This document shows, in pieces, positions 16,545 to 27,104 of a stretch of DNA of 60,134 nucleotides. Source of the stretch: an uncultured Pelagibacteraceae bacterium (GTDB lineage: Bacteria > Pseudomonadota > Alphaproteobacteria > Pelagibacterales > AG-422-B15). The DNA is taken from the NCBI GenBank assembly GCA_902604225.1, contig CACKXV010000004.1, forward strand, positions 1 to 60,134. Direction: 5' to 3'. Made by a program: the position numbers and the translations under genes. The notes under the pieces are model-generated. The model did not search any database. It was not told the DNA's origin and saw only the letters and a list, made by a program, of their open reading frames with translations. The first letter of the stretch is position 1. Each line of letters opens with the position of its first letter.

Positions 16545-18323
16545 GTGAGAAAGAGAAAAAATTCTGGAAAAAAGAAAATAGACATTTATCAAAAAAGTTT
16601 CTCATTTACTCATCGATACAATGCTGAAAAATTTGCTATTGAAAAAATAAATTCAATAAAGCAAAGCTTCGCACTTAAGATTAATAATCGTTTAATTTTG
16701 TCAGCAATCATATTCAGTACTTTGTTTATTGCTATTACAATTAAAATGATTGAAATAAATCTCTTTTATGTAGAAAAAAATCGTTACTTTGTGTCATCGA
16801 TCGATGAGGAGAGGCGTAATATATTAGATAGAAACAATATTTCTCTAACAGCTAACTTACAAATGGCTGATGTTGGTATTGATCCTAAAAAAATTTATGA
16901 TCGTGAGGCATTCATAAAGAAAGTCTCATCATTGTATTATGACATATCAGCAAATGATTTAGAAAATAGAATTAACTCTGGTAAATGGTTTTATTTAAAA
17001 CGCAATATAAGTCCCAACGAACTTCAGAAAGTTATTGACCTTGGAGAAACTGGTATAGAGATAAGAGATATTTATAAGAGAAAGTATCTTCATAAAGAGT
17101 TATTTAGCCATCTCATAGGAAAAGTAGATATTGATAATGATGGTATTTCAGGAATGGAGAAATCTTTCAATAGATTATTAAATAATCAAAATAAAAACGA
17201 TGTTATTTCCTCAGTTGATACAAGAATACAACATATAGTAAGAGATGAAATATTAGATTCTATGAAGTTATACAAAGCGACTGGTGGATCAGGGCTTGTT
17301 ATGGAAGTAAATACTGGAGAAATATTATCCATGGTATCACTTCCTGACTTTGATCCTAATAGCAAAAATTTTGACGAAAATTCTGCATTCAATAAAAATA
17401 CTCTGGGCGTTTATGAATTTGGTTCAGTCATGAAAATATTTACAACCGCAATTGGGATTGAAGAAAATATATTTAAGCCTAATACACTCTATGAGATTGA
17501 TGATCATATTTATGTAGGTAAACATAAAGTACATGATGTTCATCGTCCCTGTGAAACTAAAAAATGTACAGTTGAAGAAATATTTGTGCAATCATCAAAT
17601 GTTGGCACTATTAATATGATTAGAGATATTGGACCAGAATTACAGAAGAATTATTTACATGATTTAGGTTTTTTTGATCAAGTTATTGTAAATTTACCTG
17701 AACGAGCAGAGCCACTTATTCCAGATCCTTGGAGAATGGTTAATACTGAGTCCATTTCTTATGGCTACGGACTTTCGATTTCTCCTCTTCATTTAGCTTT
17801 AGCTACTTCAACGGTATTAAATGGAGGTTACAAAATAGAGCCGTCATTGATAAAAAAAGATAATCAATTATTCAAAAATCAAATATTCTCAGAGCAAACA
17901 AGTGAAATTATGAGATACTTACTTAATCGTGTCGTAGATGAAGGAACTGCAAAAGATGCTTTTGGAAAGGATTCTAATAAAAAATACGCTGGTAAGTATA
18001 GTGATTATAAATACCTAGTCGGAGGCAAGACAGGAACAGCTAGGAAAATAAACAATAAGTCTTATGCAAGTGAAAAAATGACTACATTTATTTCAGCTTT
18101 TCCCATCAATAAACCAAAATACCTTGTACTTATTTCACTAGATGACCCAAAAGGAATAGTTGGAGAATATGATACGCCCTATAATACCTGGGGTTATACA
18201 GATGCTGGATGGAACGCAGCAAGAGTTTCGCGACAAATTATAGACAGGATAAGTCCTATTTTAGACACAAAAAGTAAATATTTACCAAGTGATAACTTAT
18301 TAATTAATACATCACTGCAATAA
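16545..18323 (+). CDS. ftsI: Penicillin-binding protein 3 / FtsI, septal transpeptidase
   Basis: Class B PBP that crosslinks septal peptidoglycan with FtsW. The 592-aa protein has a basic cytosolic N-terminus and one transmembrane helix near 48-70. A pedestal domain has the RRNILDRN segment, and the transpeptidase carries S294-V-M-K297, S350-S-N352 and K495-T-G. The start is GTG, 6 nt after ftsL. All three catalytic motifs are intact. MurE starts right after its stop. Confidence 0.96.
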   Translation: MRKRKNSGKKKIDIYQKSFSFTHRYNAEKFAIEKINSIKQSFALKINNRLILSAIIFSTLFIAITIKMIEINLFYVEKNRYFVSSIDEERRNILDRNNISLTANLQMADVGIDPKKIYDREAFIKKVSSLYYDISANDLENRINSGKWFYLKRNISPNELQKVIDLGETGIEIRDIYKRKYLHKELFSHLIGKVDIDNDGISGMEKSFNRLLNNQNKNDVISSVDTRIQHIVRDEILDSMKLYKATGGSGLVMEVNTGEILSMVSLPDFDPNSKNFDENSAFNKNTLGVYEFGSVMKIFTTAIGIEENIFKPNTLYEIDDHIYVGKHKVHDVHRPCETKKCTVEEIFVQSSNVGTINMIRDIGPELQKNYLHDLGFFDQVIVNLPERAEPLIPDPWRMVNTESISYGYGLSISPLHLALATSTVLNGGYKIEPSLIKKDNQLFKNQIFSEQTSEIMRYLLNRVVDEGTAKDAFGKDSNKKYAGKYSDYKYLVGGKTGTARKINNKSYASEKMTTFISAFPINKPKYLVLISLDDPKGIVGEYDTPYNTWGYTDAGWNAARVSRQIIDRISPILDTKSKYLPSDNLLINTSLQ

Positions 18324-19760
18324 ATGACAAATAGTCGTCTCCTGAAAAAAATAAATTCAGACAAGATTAAGTACAAAGGTATCTGCTCTGACTCGAGAAT
18401 AATAAAGAAAGGCGACATTTTCTTTGCAATCCCGGGAAGTAATGCAGACGGGCTGAAGTATGTAAATGACGCAGTAGCTAAAGGTGCCTCTGCAATAGTT
18501 ATTCCAATTAAAAAAAAAATAAAGATTTCATCAAACATACCAATTTATAAGGTAAAAGATATTCGAAAAGAAATTTCTTTAGCTGCGTTCGTAGTCAATA
18601 GTGAAACAATAGAAAAAAAAATTGCTGTGACAGGAACAAATGGAAAAACATCAGTAACTTATTTTTTAAATTATATATTATTAAATTTAGGAGAAAAAAC
18701 TGCAACAATAGGTACGTTAGGTAATTCTCAGATAAAAAAACTTAATATTGAAAATCTAACTTCTCCTGAGCCAATTGACTTATCAAAACAGTTAAGAAAA
18801 TTAAGTAAAGATAAAATTAAATATCTTGTAATGGAAGCATCAAGTCATGGCTTACATCAAAAAAGGTTTTATGGATTAAAATTTGATGCTTGTGTACTTA
18901 CCAACATTTCACAAGATCACTTAGATTATCATAAAACTATGTCACATTACATAATGAGTAAACTCAAACTATTTTCTGATTATGTAAAAAAGGATAGTAA
19001 GATCATAGTTAACTCTGAAACTAAATATATTGATAGAGTTAAAAATTATTTAAAGAAAGAAAGTATTATTAGTCCAATCTATTTTCAGAAAAATAATAAA
19101 TTTAAAATAGTTAAGATAAAAAAAAATAAGCACAGCTCAACAATAGTCGATGTAAAATTTGGTAAAGAAATTAAAAAATTTAAGTTTGCTAACTTTCCAT
19201 TATTTCAAATACACAACTTCTTACTAGCAACATTAACGCTTTATTCTATGGGTCACAAATTAACTAAGATTCAAAAGTTAAGCCTAAAATGTCCTTCAGT
19301 GCCAGGTCGCATGGAATTTGTTGGGAATACAAGAAACAGTGCTTCTGTATATATTGATTTTGCGCACACACCTGATGCGCTTCAAAATGCTTTAATAGAA
19401 GGTAGAAATCTTTGCAAATCAGAGCTGCATGTCGTTTTTGGATGTGGTGGAAACAGAGATTACTCAAAACGTTCAATAATGGGAAAAATTGCTTCAAAAT
19501 ACGCAGATAATGTTGTTATCACTGATGATAATCCACGCTTTGAAAATGCAAAAAAAATTAGAAAAGAAATCATTGATGATTGCAAAAACTTTTTGGAAAT
19601 TTCAGATAGAAGAAAGGCAATAAAACATGCAATCAAGCAACTAAGAAAAGGAGATTTATTAATAATTGCAGGTAAGGGGCATGAAAAAAATCAAATTATT
19701 AATGGCAAAGCTTACCCCTTTGATGATGTAAAAATATCTAAAGGTTTCCTAAAATTATGA
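18324..19760 (+). CDS. murE: UDP-MurNAc-L-Ala-D-Glu:meso-DAP ligase MurE
   Basis: Adds the third amino acid to the peptidoglycan precursor in the cytosol. The 478-aa ligase has the P-loop TGTNGKTS (103-110), EASSHGL in the central domain and the substrate-selecting motif D402-N-P-R405 in the C-terminal domain. DNPR is the signature of meso-diaminopimelate (rather than lysine) specificity. The protein is strikingly Lys/Ile/Asn-rich, like the other Mur ligases here. The stop overlaps murF (ATGA). Confidence 0.97.
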   Translation: MTNSRLLKKINSDKIKYKGICSDSRIIKKGDIFFAIPGSNADGLKYVNDAVAKGASAIVIPIKKKIKISSNIPIYKVKDIRKEISLAAFVVNSETIEKKIAVTGTNGKTSVTYFLNYILLNLGEKTATIGTLGNSQIKKLNIENLTSPEPIDLSKQLRKLSKDKIKYLVMEASSHGLHQKRFYGLKFDACVLTNISQDHLDYHKTMSHYIMSKLKLFSDYVKKDSKIIVNSETKYIDRVKNYLKKESIISPIYFQKNNKFKIVKIKKNKHSSTIVDVKFGKEIKKFKFANFPLFQIHNFLLATLTLYSMGHKLTKIQKLSLKCPSVPGRMEFVGNTRNSASVYIDFAHTPDALQNALIEGRNLCKSELHVVFGCGGNRDYSKRSIMGKIASKYADNVVITDDNPRFENAKKIRKEIIDDCKNFLEISDRRKAIKHAIKQLRKGDLLIIAGKGHEKNQIINGKAYPFDDVKISKGFLKL

Positions 19761-21133
19761 AAACGAGTCATATTTCAATTTCAGAGATTAATAATCTATT
19801 TAATACTAAGTACAGTGACATAAAAATTACAGGTGCATCACTTGACACAAGAACTTTAAAAAAAGGAAATATCTTTTTTGCAATTAAAGGAAAAAATAAT
19901 GATGGCCATAAATTTATTAATCAAGCAGAAAAAAAAGGAGCATCTATAGCATTTGTTAAAAAAATTAATTCTAAATCTAACCTTAAGCAAATTAAGGTAA
20001 AAAATACTCTATCTGCTTTATCATCCCTTGCTAGATACTACAGATCCTTACTAAATACTCAAATTATTGGAATTACAGGCAGTGTAGGAAAAACTGGAAC
20101 TAAGGATGCGATTTCGTTTATTTTAAAGGAGCATAAAAATATTTTTTGCTCAAGACAGTCTTACAACAATAAATATGGAATGCCATTAGAAATTTTAAAT
20201 ATGCCAAGAAAAACAAAATTTGGTTTTTTCGAATTAGGTATGAATCATTTTGGAGAGATAAAAAGCTTAGTAAAAATATTAAAGCCAAATATTTCTATTA
20301 TTTTAAATATTGAAAACGTACACTTAGGAAATTTTAAATCTTTAAAAGAGATTGCTGCAGCAAAAAGTGAAATCTTTACATCTTCAGAAAATATTGATTC
20401 ACTAATTCTTAATAAAGAGACCAATCATTATAATTTGTTATATAGATACTATAAAAATACTAAGATAAAAAATATTTATAATTATAGCAAAAAAAATAAT
20501 TCAAATGTCTATATAATAGAAAGAAAGGTAACAAAAAAAATTATACAGCTCAAAGTTAGTCTTCCAGGAGACAAATTAATTAGTTTTGGTGTCAGAATTG
20601 ATCAGGAAAATCTAATCGATAACTGCTTAGCAATTCTTACTTGCTTACATGCACTTAAGATTGACCATAGATTTATTAAAAAGTTTAAAAACGTACCCTT
20701 TACCAGTGGGCGAGGAAATATGATTAGATGTAAATATAATAGTCACAAACTTAAGCTTTATGACCATTCATATAATGCGAGCCCAATTTCGATGAAGCAA
20801 ACAATTGATATATTTGATAGCTTAAAAGAGAAGAATATTGTTTATTTGATTGGTGATATGAATGAACTGGGTCAAAAGGCTAGTTTCTACCATAGTAATC
20901 TAATTAAGTTTTTAAATAAGAAAAAATTTGAAAAATGTTTATTTATTGGAAAGCATTTCAAAAAGTTAGAAAACAAAATACGAAATAATAAGATTTCTTT
21001 TTATAAAGACATCAATCAGGTTATCGACAATCTTGACGAAATAATGGAGAGTAATTATACAATTTTTGCTAAAGGATCTAATTCAATTAACATAAGAAGA
21101 TTAATCAGTCATCTTAAACAAGAAAACGTATGA
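19757..21133 (+). CDS. murF: UDP-MurNAc-tripeptide:D-Ala-D-Ala ligase MurF
   Basis: Adds D-Ala-D-Ala to give the UDP-MurNAc-pentapeptide. The 458-aa ligase has the P-loop TGSVGKTG (107-114), FELGMNHFGEIKSL in the central domain and YDHSYNASPISM with GDMNELG in the C-terminal domain. Its length is typical. Codon and amino-acid use is extremely A-rich. It overlaps murE and mraY by ATGA-type junctions. Confidence 0.96.
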   Translation: MKTSHISISEINNLFNTKYSDIKITGASLDTRTLKKGNIFFAIKGKNNDGHKFINQAEKKGASIAFVKKINSKSNLKQIKVKNTLSALSSLARYYRSLLNTQIIGITGSVGKTGTKDAISFILKEHKNIFCSRQSYNNKYGMPLEILNMPRKTKFGFFELGMNHFGEIKSLVKILKPNISIILNIENVHLGNFKSLKEIAAAKSEIFTSSENIDSLILNKETNHYNLLYRYYKNTKIKNIYNYSKKNNSNVYIIERKVTKKIIQLKVSLPGDKLISFGVRIDQENLIDNCLAILTCLHALKIDHRFIKKFKNVPFTSGRGNMIRCKYNSHKLKLYDHSYNASPISMKQTIDIFDSLKEKNIVYLIGDMNELGQKASFYHSNLIKFLNKKKFEKCLFIGKHFKKLENKIRNNKISFYKDINQVIDNLDEIMESNYTIFAKGSNSINIRRLISHLKQENV

Positions 21134-22212
21134 TATTATATATTTTAGAATACTTAAATATCCCAAGCTTATATAATTTCTTCAATTATCTGACTGTAAG
21201 AACTGGCTTCGCTCTTTTTACTTCTTTCTTCTTCATATTGTTATTTGGTCCTGCATTAATTAATAAGATAAGTTCTTATCAGTCTATTGGACAGCCTATT
21301 AGGGAAGACGGTCCAGAGTCTCATATAATAGCTAAAAAAGGAACGCCTACCATGGGTGGAATCATCATATTGTTGTCCATTATTGGATCTATTTTGCTTT
21401 GGGTAAACCCAGAAAGTTTTATATCTTGGCCTGTTATATTTATTCTAGTTTCTTTTGGCTTAATTGGATTTGCAGATGATTTAAGTAAAGTTAAAAATAA
21501 TTCAAGCAAAGGTATTTCTGCCAAAATAAGAATATTTCTTCAAATTATTGTCTCACTAATTTTTATATATTGGATAACTAAACACCATCACATTGATATT
21601 AAGCTTTTATCATTACCTTTTTTAAAAGATATTTTTATTAATTTAGGTCTGTTTGCAGTACCGTTTATTCTAATCGTTATCTTGGGATCAGCAAACGCAG
21701 TAAATTTAACTGATGGTCTAGACGGGCTTGCAATCGTTCCTGTAATGATTGTTGCAGCAACATTCGCTGTAATTTGTTATTTGGCTGGCAATATAATTTT
21801 TGCTGAATATTTATACATAAATTATTTGCCTGGGGCGGGTGAGCTTACTGTATTGTGTGCGGCAATAATAGGATCAGCGCTAGGTTTTTTATGGTATAAT
21901 GCTCCTCCTGCAATGGTGTTTATGGGAGACACAGGCTCACTTTCATTAGGAGCAGCATTAGGCTCGATTAGTATTTTATTAAAACAGGAAATAGTTTTAG
22001 CAATTGTTGGAGGTATTTTTGTTGCTGAAGCAATATCTGTAATATTACAAGTCTCATCATTTAAATTAACTGGAAAAAGAATTTTTAAAATGGCACCATT
22101 ACATCATCATTTTGAAAAAAATGGTCTACCAGAATCAAAAATAGTTATTCGTTTTTGGATTGTTGCGATAATTTTAGCACTAATTGGGCTGGCGACACTT
22201 AAAATCAGATAA
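21130..22212 (+). CDS. mraY: Phospho-MurNAc-pentapeptide translocase MraY
   Basis: Integral membrane enzyme that transfers phospho-MurNAc-pentapeptide to undecaprenyl phosphate, making lipid I. The 360-aa protein has ten predicted transmembrane helices, KKGTPTMGGI (about 69-78), GFADDLSKV (about 113-121), NLTDGLDGLA (about 191-200), FMGDTGSLSLG and the APLHHHFE loop, all diagnostic. The catalytic Asp pairs are conserved. Confidence 0.97.
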   Translation: MILYILEYLNIPSLYNFFNYLTVRTGFALFTSFFFILLFGPALINKISSYQSIGQPIREDGPESHIIAKKGTPTMGGIIILLSIIGSILLWVNPESFISWPVIFILVSFGLIGFADDLSKVKNNSSKGISAKIRIFLQIIVSLIFIYWITKHHHIDIKLLSLPFLKDIFINLGLFAVPFILIVILGSANAVNLTDGLDGLAIVPVMIVAATFAVICYLAGNIIFAEYLYINYLPGAGELTVLCAAIIGSALGFLWYNAPPAMVFMGDTGSLSLGAALGSISILLKQEIVLAIVGGIFVAEAISVILQVSSFKLTGKRIFKMAPLHHHFEKNGLPESKIVIRFWIVAIILALIGLATLKIR

Positions 22213-22216
22213 ATAG

Positions 22217-23539
22217 ATGATTAAACTAAAATCATTTAAAAATAAATATTTCCTTATTATTGGAATGGGTATTACAGGTATTTCTGTTTCCAATTCATTG
22301 CTTAAAGGTGGTGCAAATGTTTATTTCTGGGATGATGATCTTAATAAAAGAAAAGCATTAAGAAAAAAAGGTTATTATCTAGTTAATGATAAGAATATAA
22401 CTAATATAGAATATATAATGCCAAGTCCTGGCATCGTTACTGCAGGAAAAAATGCACATAAATACATTAAAAGACTAAAATCTAAAAAATGTAAGATAAT
22501 TAGTGAACTTGATTTATTTCAACTTTATATAAATAGCATAAATAAATTAAAAAAAATTAAGATTATCGGTATCACTGGAACTAACGGAAAATCTACAACT
22601 GTTTCCATGATTCATCATTCATTAAAAAAAAATAACATTAACTCAGTTTTGATAGGTAATATTGGACAGCCTCTATTTTCTTCAAAAAAGTTAAATCATG
22701 GTGTCTATATCTTAGAACTTTCATCATATCAGCTTGAGCAAGCAAAAATATTTAAGCCAGATATATCATGTATTTTAAACTTAACGCCAGATCATTTAGA
22801 TCGTCACATTACAATGCATAAGTATGCTACCGCTAAGTGCAATATATTTCAGAATATAAGTGCAAGAAATGTTTGTTACTATGATTCCAATAAAAATATA
22901 AAAAAAATTGCTACTACAAATTTAGATATGAAAAAACTTAAACTGCTAGTACCCGTAAAAAAAATTAGTAGCAGTTTTAAAAATAATAAAAAAATTAGCT
23001 TGATATCAAAAAAACACAATATGCAGAACTTATATTTTTCTTTTTTAATATTAAAAAAATTAGGTTTAAAGACGTCAGATATTTATAAATCTTTCTCTTC
23101 ATTTAGTGGACTGCCTCACAGACAAGAGATAATTTTAAAAAGAAAGAATTTTATTGTAATAAATGATTCTAAATCAACAAATTTTGAGTCTTTAGTGCCA
23201 GCATTAAATAACTACAAGAATATAATTTTGATTTGTGGAGGACAAATTAAAAGTAATAAAATAAATATATTAAATAAAAATCGACACAATGTTATTAAGG
23301 CCATTGTAATAGGTGAGACTAAAAATATTTTTTTCAATTATTTTAATAAGTATGTGGATACCTCATATGTAAAAAACCTAAATAAGGCAGTTAAAATGTC
23401 ATTATCAATAGCAAATATTGTGAACGAGCATTGCACCATTTTATTTAGTCCTGGAGCAGCATCGTTTGATCAATACAATAATTTTGAAGAAAGAGGAGAT
23501 GATTTTAGAAGAAAAATTAAGGCTGAGATTTTAAAATGA
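22217..23539 (+). CDS. murD: UDP-MurNAc-L-Ala:D-Glu ligase MurD
   Basis: Adds D-glutamate to UDP-MurNAc-L-Ala. The 440-aa ligase has an N-terminal Rossmann-like domain (IIGMGITGISV), P-loop ITGTNGKS (119-126), NLTPDHLDRH in the central domain and NDSKSTNFES in the C-terminal domain. The ATG follows mraY by 4 nt and its stop overlaps ftsW. Confidence 0.96.
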   Translation: MIKLKSFKNKYFLIIGMGITGISVSNSLLKGGANVYFWDDDLNKRKALRKKGYYLVNDKNITNIEYIMPSPGIVTAGKNAHKYIKRLKSKKCKIISELDLFQLYINSINKLKKIKIIGITGTNGKSTTVSMIHHSLKKNNINSVLIGNIGQPLFSSKKLNHGVYILELSSYQLEQAKIFKPDISCILNLTPDHLDRHITMHKYATAKCNIFQNISARNVCYYDSNKNIKKIATTNLDMKKLKLLVPVKKISSSFKNNKKISLISKKHNMQNLYFSFLILKKLGLKTSDIYKSFSSFSGLPHRQEIILKRKNFIVINDSKSTNFESLVPALNNYKNIILICGGQIKSNKINILNKNRHNVIKAIVIGETKNIFFNYFNKYVDTSYVKNLNKAVKMSLSIANIVNEHCTILFSPGAASFDQYNNFEERGDDFRRKIKAEILK

Positions 23540-24642
23540 CTAAGCCGCAAATAGAAAAATCTATTATAACTGATTGGATTTATGAAATTAATAAACCAAT
23601 ATTTTTTTGTGTACTTGTACTTATTGCAATTGGACTATTTATAAGTCTTACGATCAATCCTGGTACATCAAGGTATTTAAACAATAATCTTTTTTCATAC
23701 TTTAATATTCAGGCACTTTATTTATTGTCTGGTTTTATTATATTCATTTTATTTTCGTTTATTAATTATGAACGAATATCAAGTATATCAATATTTGTGT
23801 TTATAATTTTAATAGTTGTTTTATTTTTAACATTAATTTATGGAGTTGAGATAAAAGGATCGAAGAGATGGATTAATCTAAAATATTTCACAATCATGCC
23901 TATTGAATTAATTAAACCATTTTACTGTATCGTGCTTGCAGCTATTTTAAATAACCCAAGTTTAAGAAATAGTTTTAGAAGTTATGCACTTAGTTTCAGT
24001 ATTTATGCATTGATGGCTTCAATATTAGTTTTTCAGCCAGACATCAGTCAATTATTTCTTGTTTCAGCAATATACTTTTCATCCATATTTATGAGTGGAT
24101 TTAGTATAATTGTTCTTGCATCGATAATTTTTGTTGGTGGTATATTTTTTGTTTTTATTTATTTATTTAATTTCAATGTACAAAATCGAATTAATGCTTT
24201 TCTAGCGCCTAATGATTATGATGCAACACAGACTGAATTATCACTTCAGGCAATCAAACAGGGTGGCTTCATAGGTGTAGGTCCAGGAAATGGTGTATTA
24301 AAAAATAAAATTCCTGAAGCGAATTCAGATTATATATTCTCTGTTATTGCAGAAGAGTATGGTTTATTAGGATGCCTAATAATTTTAGCAATATTTTTTA
24401 TTATTTCTTATCAAGGATTCAGAAAAATATACAGTAGCAATAACCACTTTATACAAATAAGTTTATTTACCTTAATAATATATTTTTGCCTTCAAGCCCT
24501 TATTCATATTGGAGTCAATATTAGACTGCTTCCAACAACTGGTATAACACTTCCTTTTATTAGTTATGGGGGCTCATCTGTTATAGGTATGTCAATCACA
24601 TGTGGCTTAATATTATTATTATCTAAAAATAGACATAGTTAA
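23536..24642 (+). CDS. ftsW: Septal SEDS glycosyltransferase FtsW
   Basis: Membrane glycosyltransferase that polymerises lipid II at the septum with FtsI. The 368-aa protein has about ten transmembrane helices, KGSKRWI near 110, FQPDISQ (SEDS catalytic-loop Asp) and the hallmark LLPTTGITLPFISYGGSS near the C-terminus. It lies between murD and murG as in the classical dcw order. RodA at the other end of the window is its elongation paralogue. Confidence 0.95.
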   Translation: MTKPQIEKSIITDWIYEINKPIFFCVLVLIAIGLFISLTINPGTSRYLNNNLFSYFNIQALYLLSGFIIFILFSFINYERISSISIFVFIILIVVLFLTLIYGVEIKGSKRWINLKYFTIMPIELIKPFYCIVLAAILNNPSLRNSFRSYALSFSIYALMASILVFQPDISQLFLVSAIYFSSIFMSGFSIIVLASIIFVGGIFFVFIYLFNFNVQNRINAFLAPNDYDATQTELSLQAIKQGGFIGVGPGNGVLKNKIPEANSDYIFSVIAEEYGLLGCLIILAIFFIISYQGFRKIYSSNNHFIQISLFTLIIYFCLQALIHIGVNIRLLPTTGITLPFISYGGSSVIGMSITCGLILLLSKNRHS

Positions 24643-24657
24643 TGAGTAAAAAATAGC

Positions 24658-25716
24658 ATGAAAAAATTCTTTCTTGTTGGCGGTGGAACGGGCGGTCATT
24701 GCATACCCATGAGTGTATTATATTCTGAGATAATTAAAGAAAACGAATGCTATATTTTAACAGATGAAAGAGGGCAAAAATACTTTAAAGATATTTCAGT
24801 TAAGAAAAAAATATTAATAAAGAATCTAATTAATAAGCAAGGTAAAATCTCTAATTTGATTAATCTTCCATATATTTTTATTCAGTCAATTCCTTTTTAT
24901 TTAAGATTAAGACCTGATTTTGTCTTAGGCTTTGGTGGCTATTTTACTGTCCCTATCATAATTGCAGGATGGTTAATGCGGTTTAAAATCTTTTTACACG
25001 AAGGCAATGCGATTATCGGCAAAGCAAATAGATTTTTATTAAACTTTACTAAGGATCTACTAACAAGTTTTGAAAATACTTTAATCTCTGGAAAGAAAAT
25101 AAATATTAATAATAAAATGGTTGGCCTTCCTATAAGAATAAATAAAGATGATAAAGTTTTAAATAATAATTCTAGTAATGATTTTGTGATAAGTGTAATA
25201 GGCGGTAGCCAAGGAGCACATAATTTATCTATTAATATTGCTGAGTCCATTAAGAGTGTCCAGGATAACAGCGAAAAGAGGATTATAGTTTATCATCAGT
25301 GTAGATCAGAGGATTTAGAGCGTTTACAAGCTTACTATCAGTCTCATAATATCAATAATGATGTAAGAGTATTTTTTGATGAAATGGCACAAGTACTGTC
25401 AAAATCTAATTTAGTAATTTCAAGGTCAGGTTCATCAACAGTCAATGAAATTATATATTATTGTATTCCTTCAATACTGATACCTTATCCACATGCGTCG
25501 GATAATCATCAATATTATAATGCAAAAAACTTGAATACATCAGAATGCACAAAAATTATTTCCAACGACTCTGTAAATTTAGAAAATATTATTAATTCAA
25601 TTAATGAAATAATGAATGATAATGAAAGAGTGAATTTAATCAAAAACCGCTTGAAATCCAGACGCATAATTAATCCATCTAAAAACATAATAGATTATCT
25701 AGAAAGCCATTCGTGA
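24658..25716 (+). CDS. murG: Lipid II synthase MurG
   Basis: GT28 glycosyltransferase that adds GlcNAc to lipid I at the inner face of the membrane. The 352-aa protein has the N-terminal G-loop GGGTGGHCIP (8-17), FGGYFTVPI, the acceptor-side HEGNAIIGKANR, VIGGSQGAHN opening the C-terminal domain, and SRSGSSTVNE with YPHASDNHQ for UDP-GlcNAc binding. A 15-nt spacer separates it from ftsW; its stop overlaps murC. Confidence 0.96.
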   Translation: MKKFFLVGGGTGGHCIPMSVLYSEIIKENECYILTDERGQKYFKDISVKKKILIKNLINKQGKISNLINLPYIFIQSIPFYLRLRPDFVLGFGGYFTVPIIIAGWLMRFKIFLHEGNAIIGKANRFLLNFTKDLLTSFENTLISGKKININNKMVGLPIRINKDDKVLNNNSSNDFVISVIGGSQGAHNLSINIAESIKSVQDNSEKRIIVYHQCRSEDLERLQAYYQSHNINNDVRVFFDEMAQVLSKSNLVISRSGSSTVNEIIYYCIPSILIPYPHASDNHQYYNAKNLNTSECTKIISNDSVNLENIINSINEIMNDNERVNLIKNRLKSRRIINPSKNIIDYLESHS

Positions 25717-27104
25717 AAATTAACAAAAATATATTGATACATATAATTGGAATTGGTGGAATTGGCATGAGCGGTATTGCCGAAATATTATCAGATATGC
25801 GGTATCATGTTCAGGGCAGTGATATAAATATTAACTCAAACATACTTCGCTTAAACAAAAAAAATATTAAGACTTTCAAAGGGCATAAACAAGAAAATTT
25901 AAAAAATGTTAACTTAATTGTATATTCTACAGCTGTAAAAAAAAGTAATGTTGAATTAACATTTGCAAAAAAAAATAAAATTCCATCAATAACAAGAGCG
26001 GAAATACTATCTCAAATAGTAAAACTAAAAAATTCAATTGCTATTTCAGGATCTCATGGAAAAACAACAACTACGTCTCTTATTTCTTCAATTTTGAATG
26101 CTGCGAAAATGAACCCAACGGTAATTAATGGAGGTATTATTAATCAGTTCGGTACAAATACAAGACTAGGTTCAGGAAAGTGGATGGTTGTTGAAGCAGA
26201 TGAGTCAGATGGTACTTTTGTAAAACTACCTTCAACTATTGCTGTAGTAACTAATATTGATAAAGAACATCTAGATTTCTATAAAAATTATAATAATTTA
26301 CTAATTCAATTTAAAAAATTCATTACGCAAGTTCCATTTTATGGATTTGCCATAGTATGTATCGATGACCCATCAATAAGAAAAATAGTAAATAAGATTA
26401 CAACAACAAATATAATTACATACGGAGAGACTGAAAACTGTGACATACAGAGTAAAAAAATAAGGCACAATAGTAATGGAGTAGTTTTTAATGTTGAGTT
26501 AAAAAAAATTAATAAAACAATTAAAAATATAAGTTTACCTATGCACGGTAATTATAATATTAGTAATGCTTTAGCTGCTATAGCACTCGCTTCAGAACTC
26601 AATGTAAATCATGGCACAATAAAGAAAGCCTTATCTAAATTCAGTGGTGTACAAAGAAGACTTACGCAACTATGGAACAAAAAAAATGTTAACGTTATAG
26701 ATGACTATGCCCATCACCCAACAGAAATTAAGAACGTTATAAAGGGTCTGAGTCATTCAAATCCAAAAAGAAAACTTATTATCATTTTTCAGCCTCATAG
26801 ATATTCACGACTGATACATTTAAAAAAGGAATTTAGTAAATGTTTCGTGGAATGTGACCAGGTCTTTGTATCGAATGTTTATTCGGCAGGAGAAAAGATG
26901 CCACACAATTTTAAATTACAATCACTCATAAAAGGTATTAAAAAAAATTCTAAAGTTAATACAGAGGCCTATGAAAATGATGAGCAGCTGCTTAAATTAA
27001 TTAAATCCAGTAACGACAAACTCACTTTTTTATTTCTGGGCGCAGGAACAGTAACTCAGTGGGCTGCAGATTTTGCTAAAAATTTAAAAAAAATATATGA
27101 ATGA
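25713..27104 (+). CDS. murC: UDP-MurNAc:L-alanine ligase MurC
   Basis: First Mur ligase of the pathway. The 463-aa protein begins with IHIIGIGGIGMSGIAEIL and has the P-loop SGSHGKTTT near 113, EADESDGTF near 163, TNIDKEHLDFY, and the C-terminal DDYAHHPTEI with FQPHRYSR. The start is GTG inside the murG stop (GTGA). It extends 8 nt into murB. Confidence 0.96.
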   Translation: MKINKNILIHIIGIGGIGMSGIAEILSDMRYHVQGSDININSNILRLNKKNIKTFKGHKQENLKNVNLIVYSTAVKKSNVELTFAKKNKIPSITRAEILSQIVKLKNSIAISGSHGKTTTTSLISSILNAAKMNPTVINGGIINQFGTNTRLGSGKWMVVEADESDGTFVKLPSTIAVVTNIDKEHLDFYKNYNNLLIQFKKFITQVPFYGFAIVCIDDPSIRKIVNKITTTNIITYGETENCDIQSKKIRHNSNGVVFNVELKKINKTIKNISLPMHGNYNISNALAAIALASELNVNHGTIKKALSKFSGVQRRLTQLWNKKNVNVIDDYAHHPTEIKNVIKGLSHSNPKRKLIIIFQPHRYSRLIHLKKEFSKCFVECDQVFVSNVYSAGEKMPHNFKLQSLIKGIKKNSKVNTEAYENDEQLLKLIKSSNDKLTFLFLGAGTVTQWAADFAKNLKKIYE

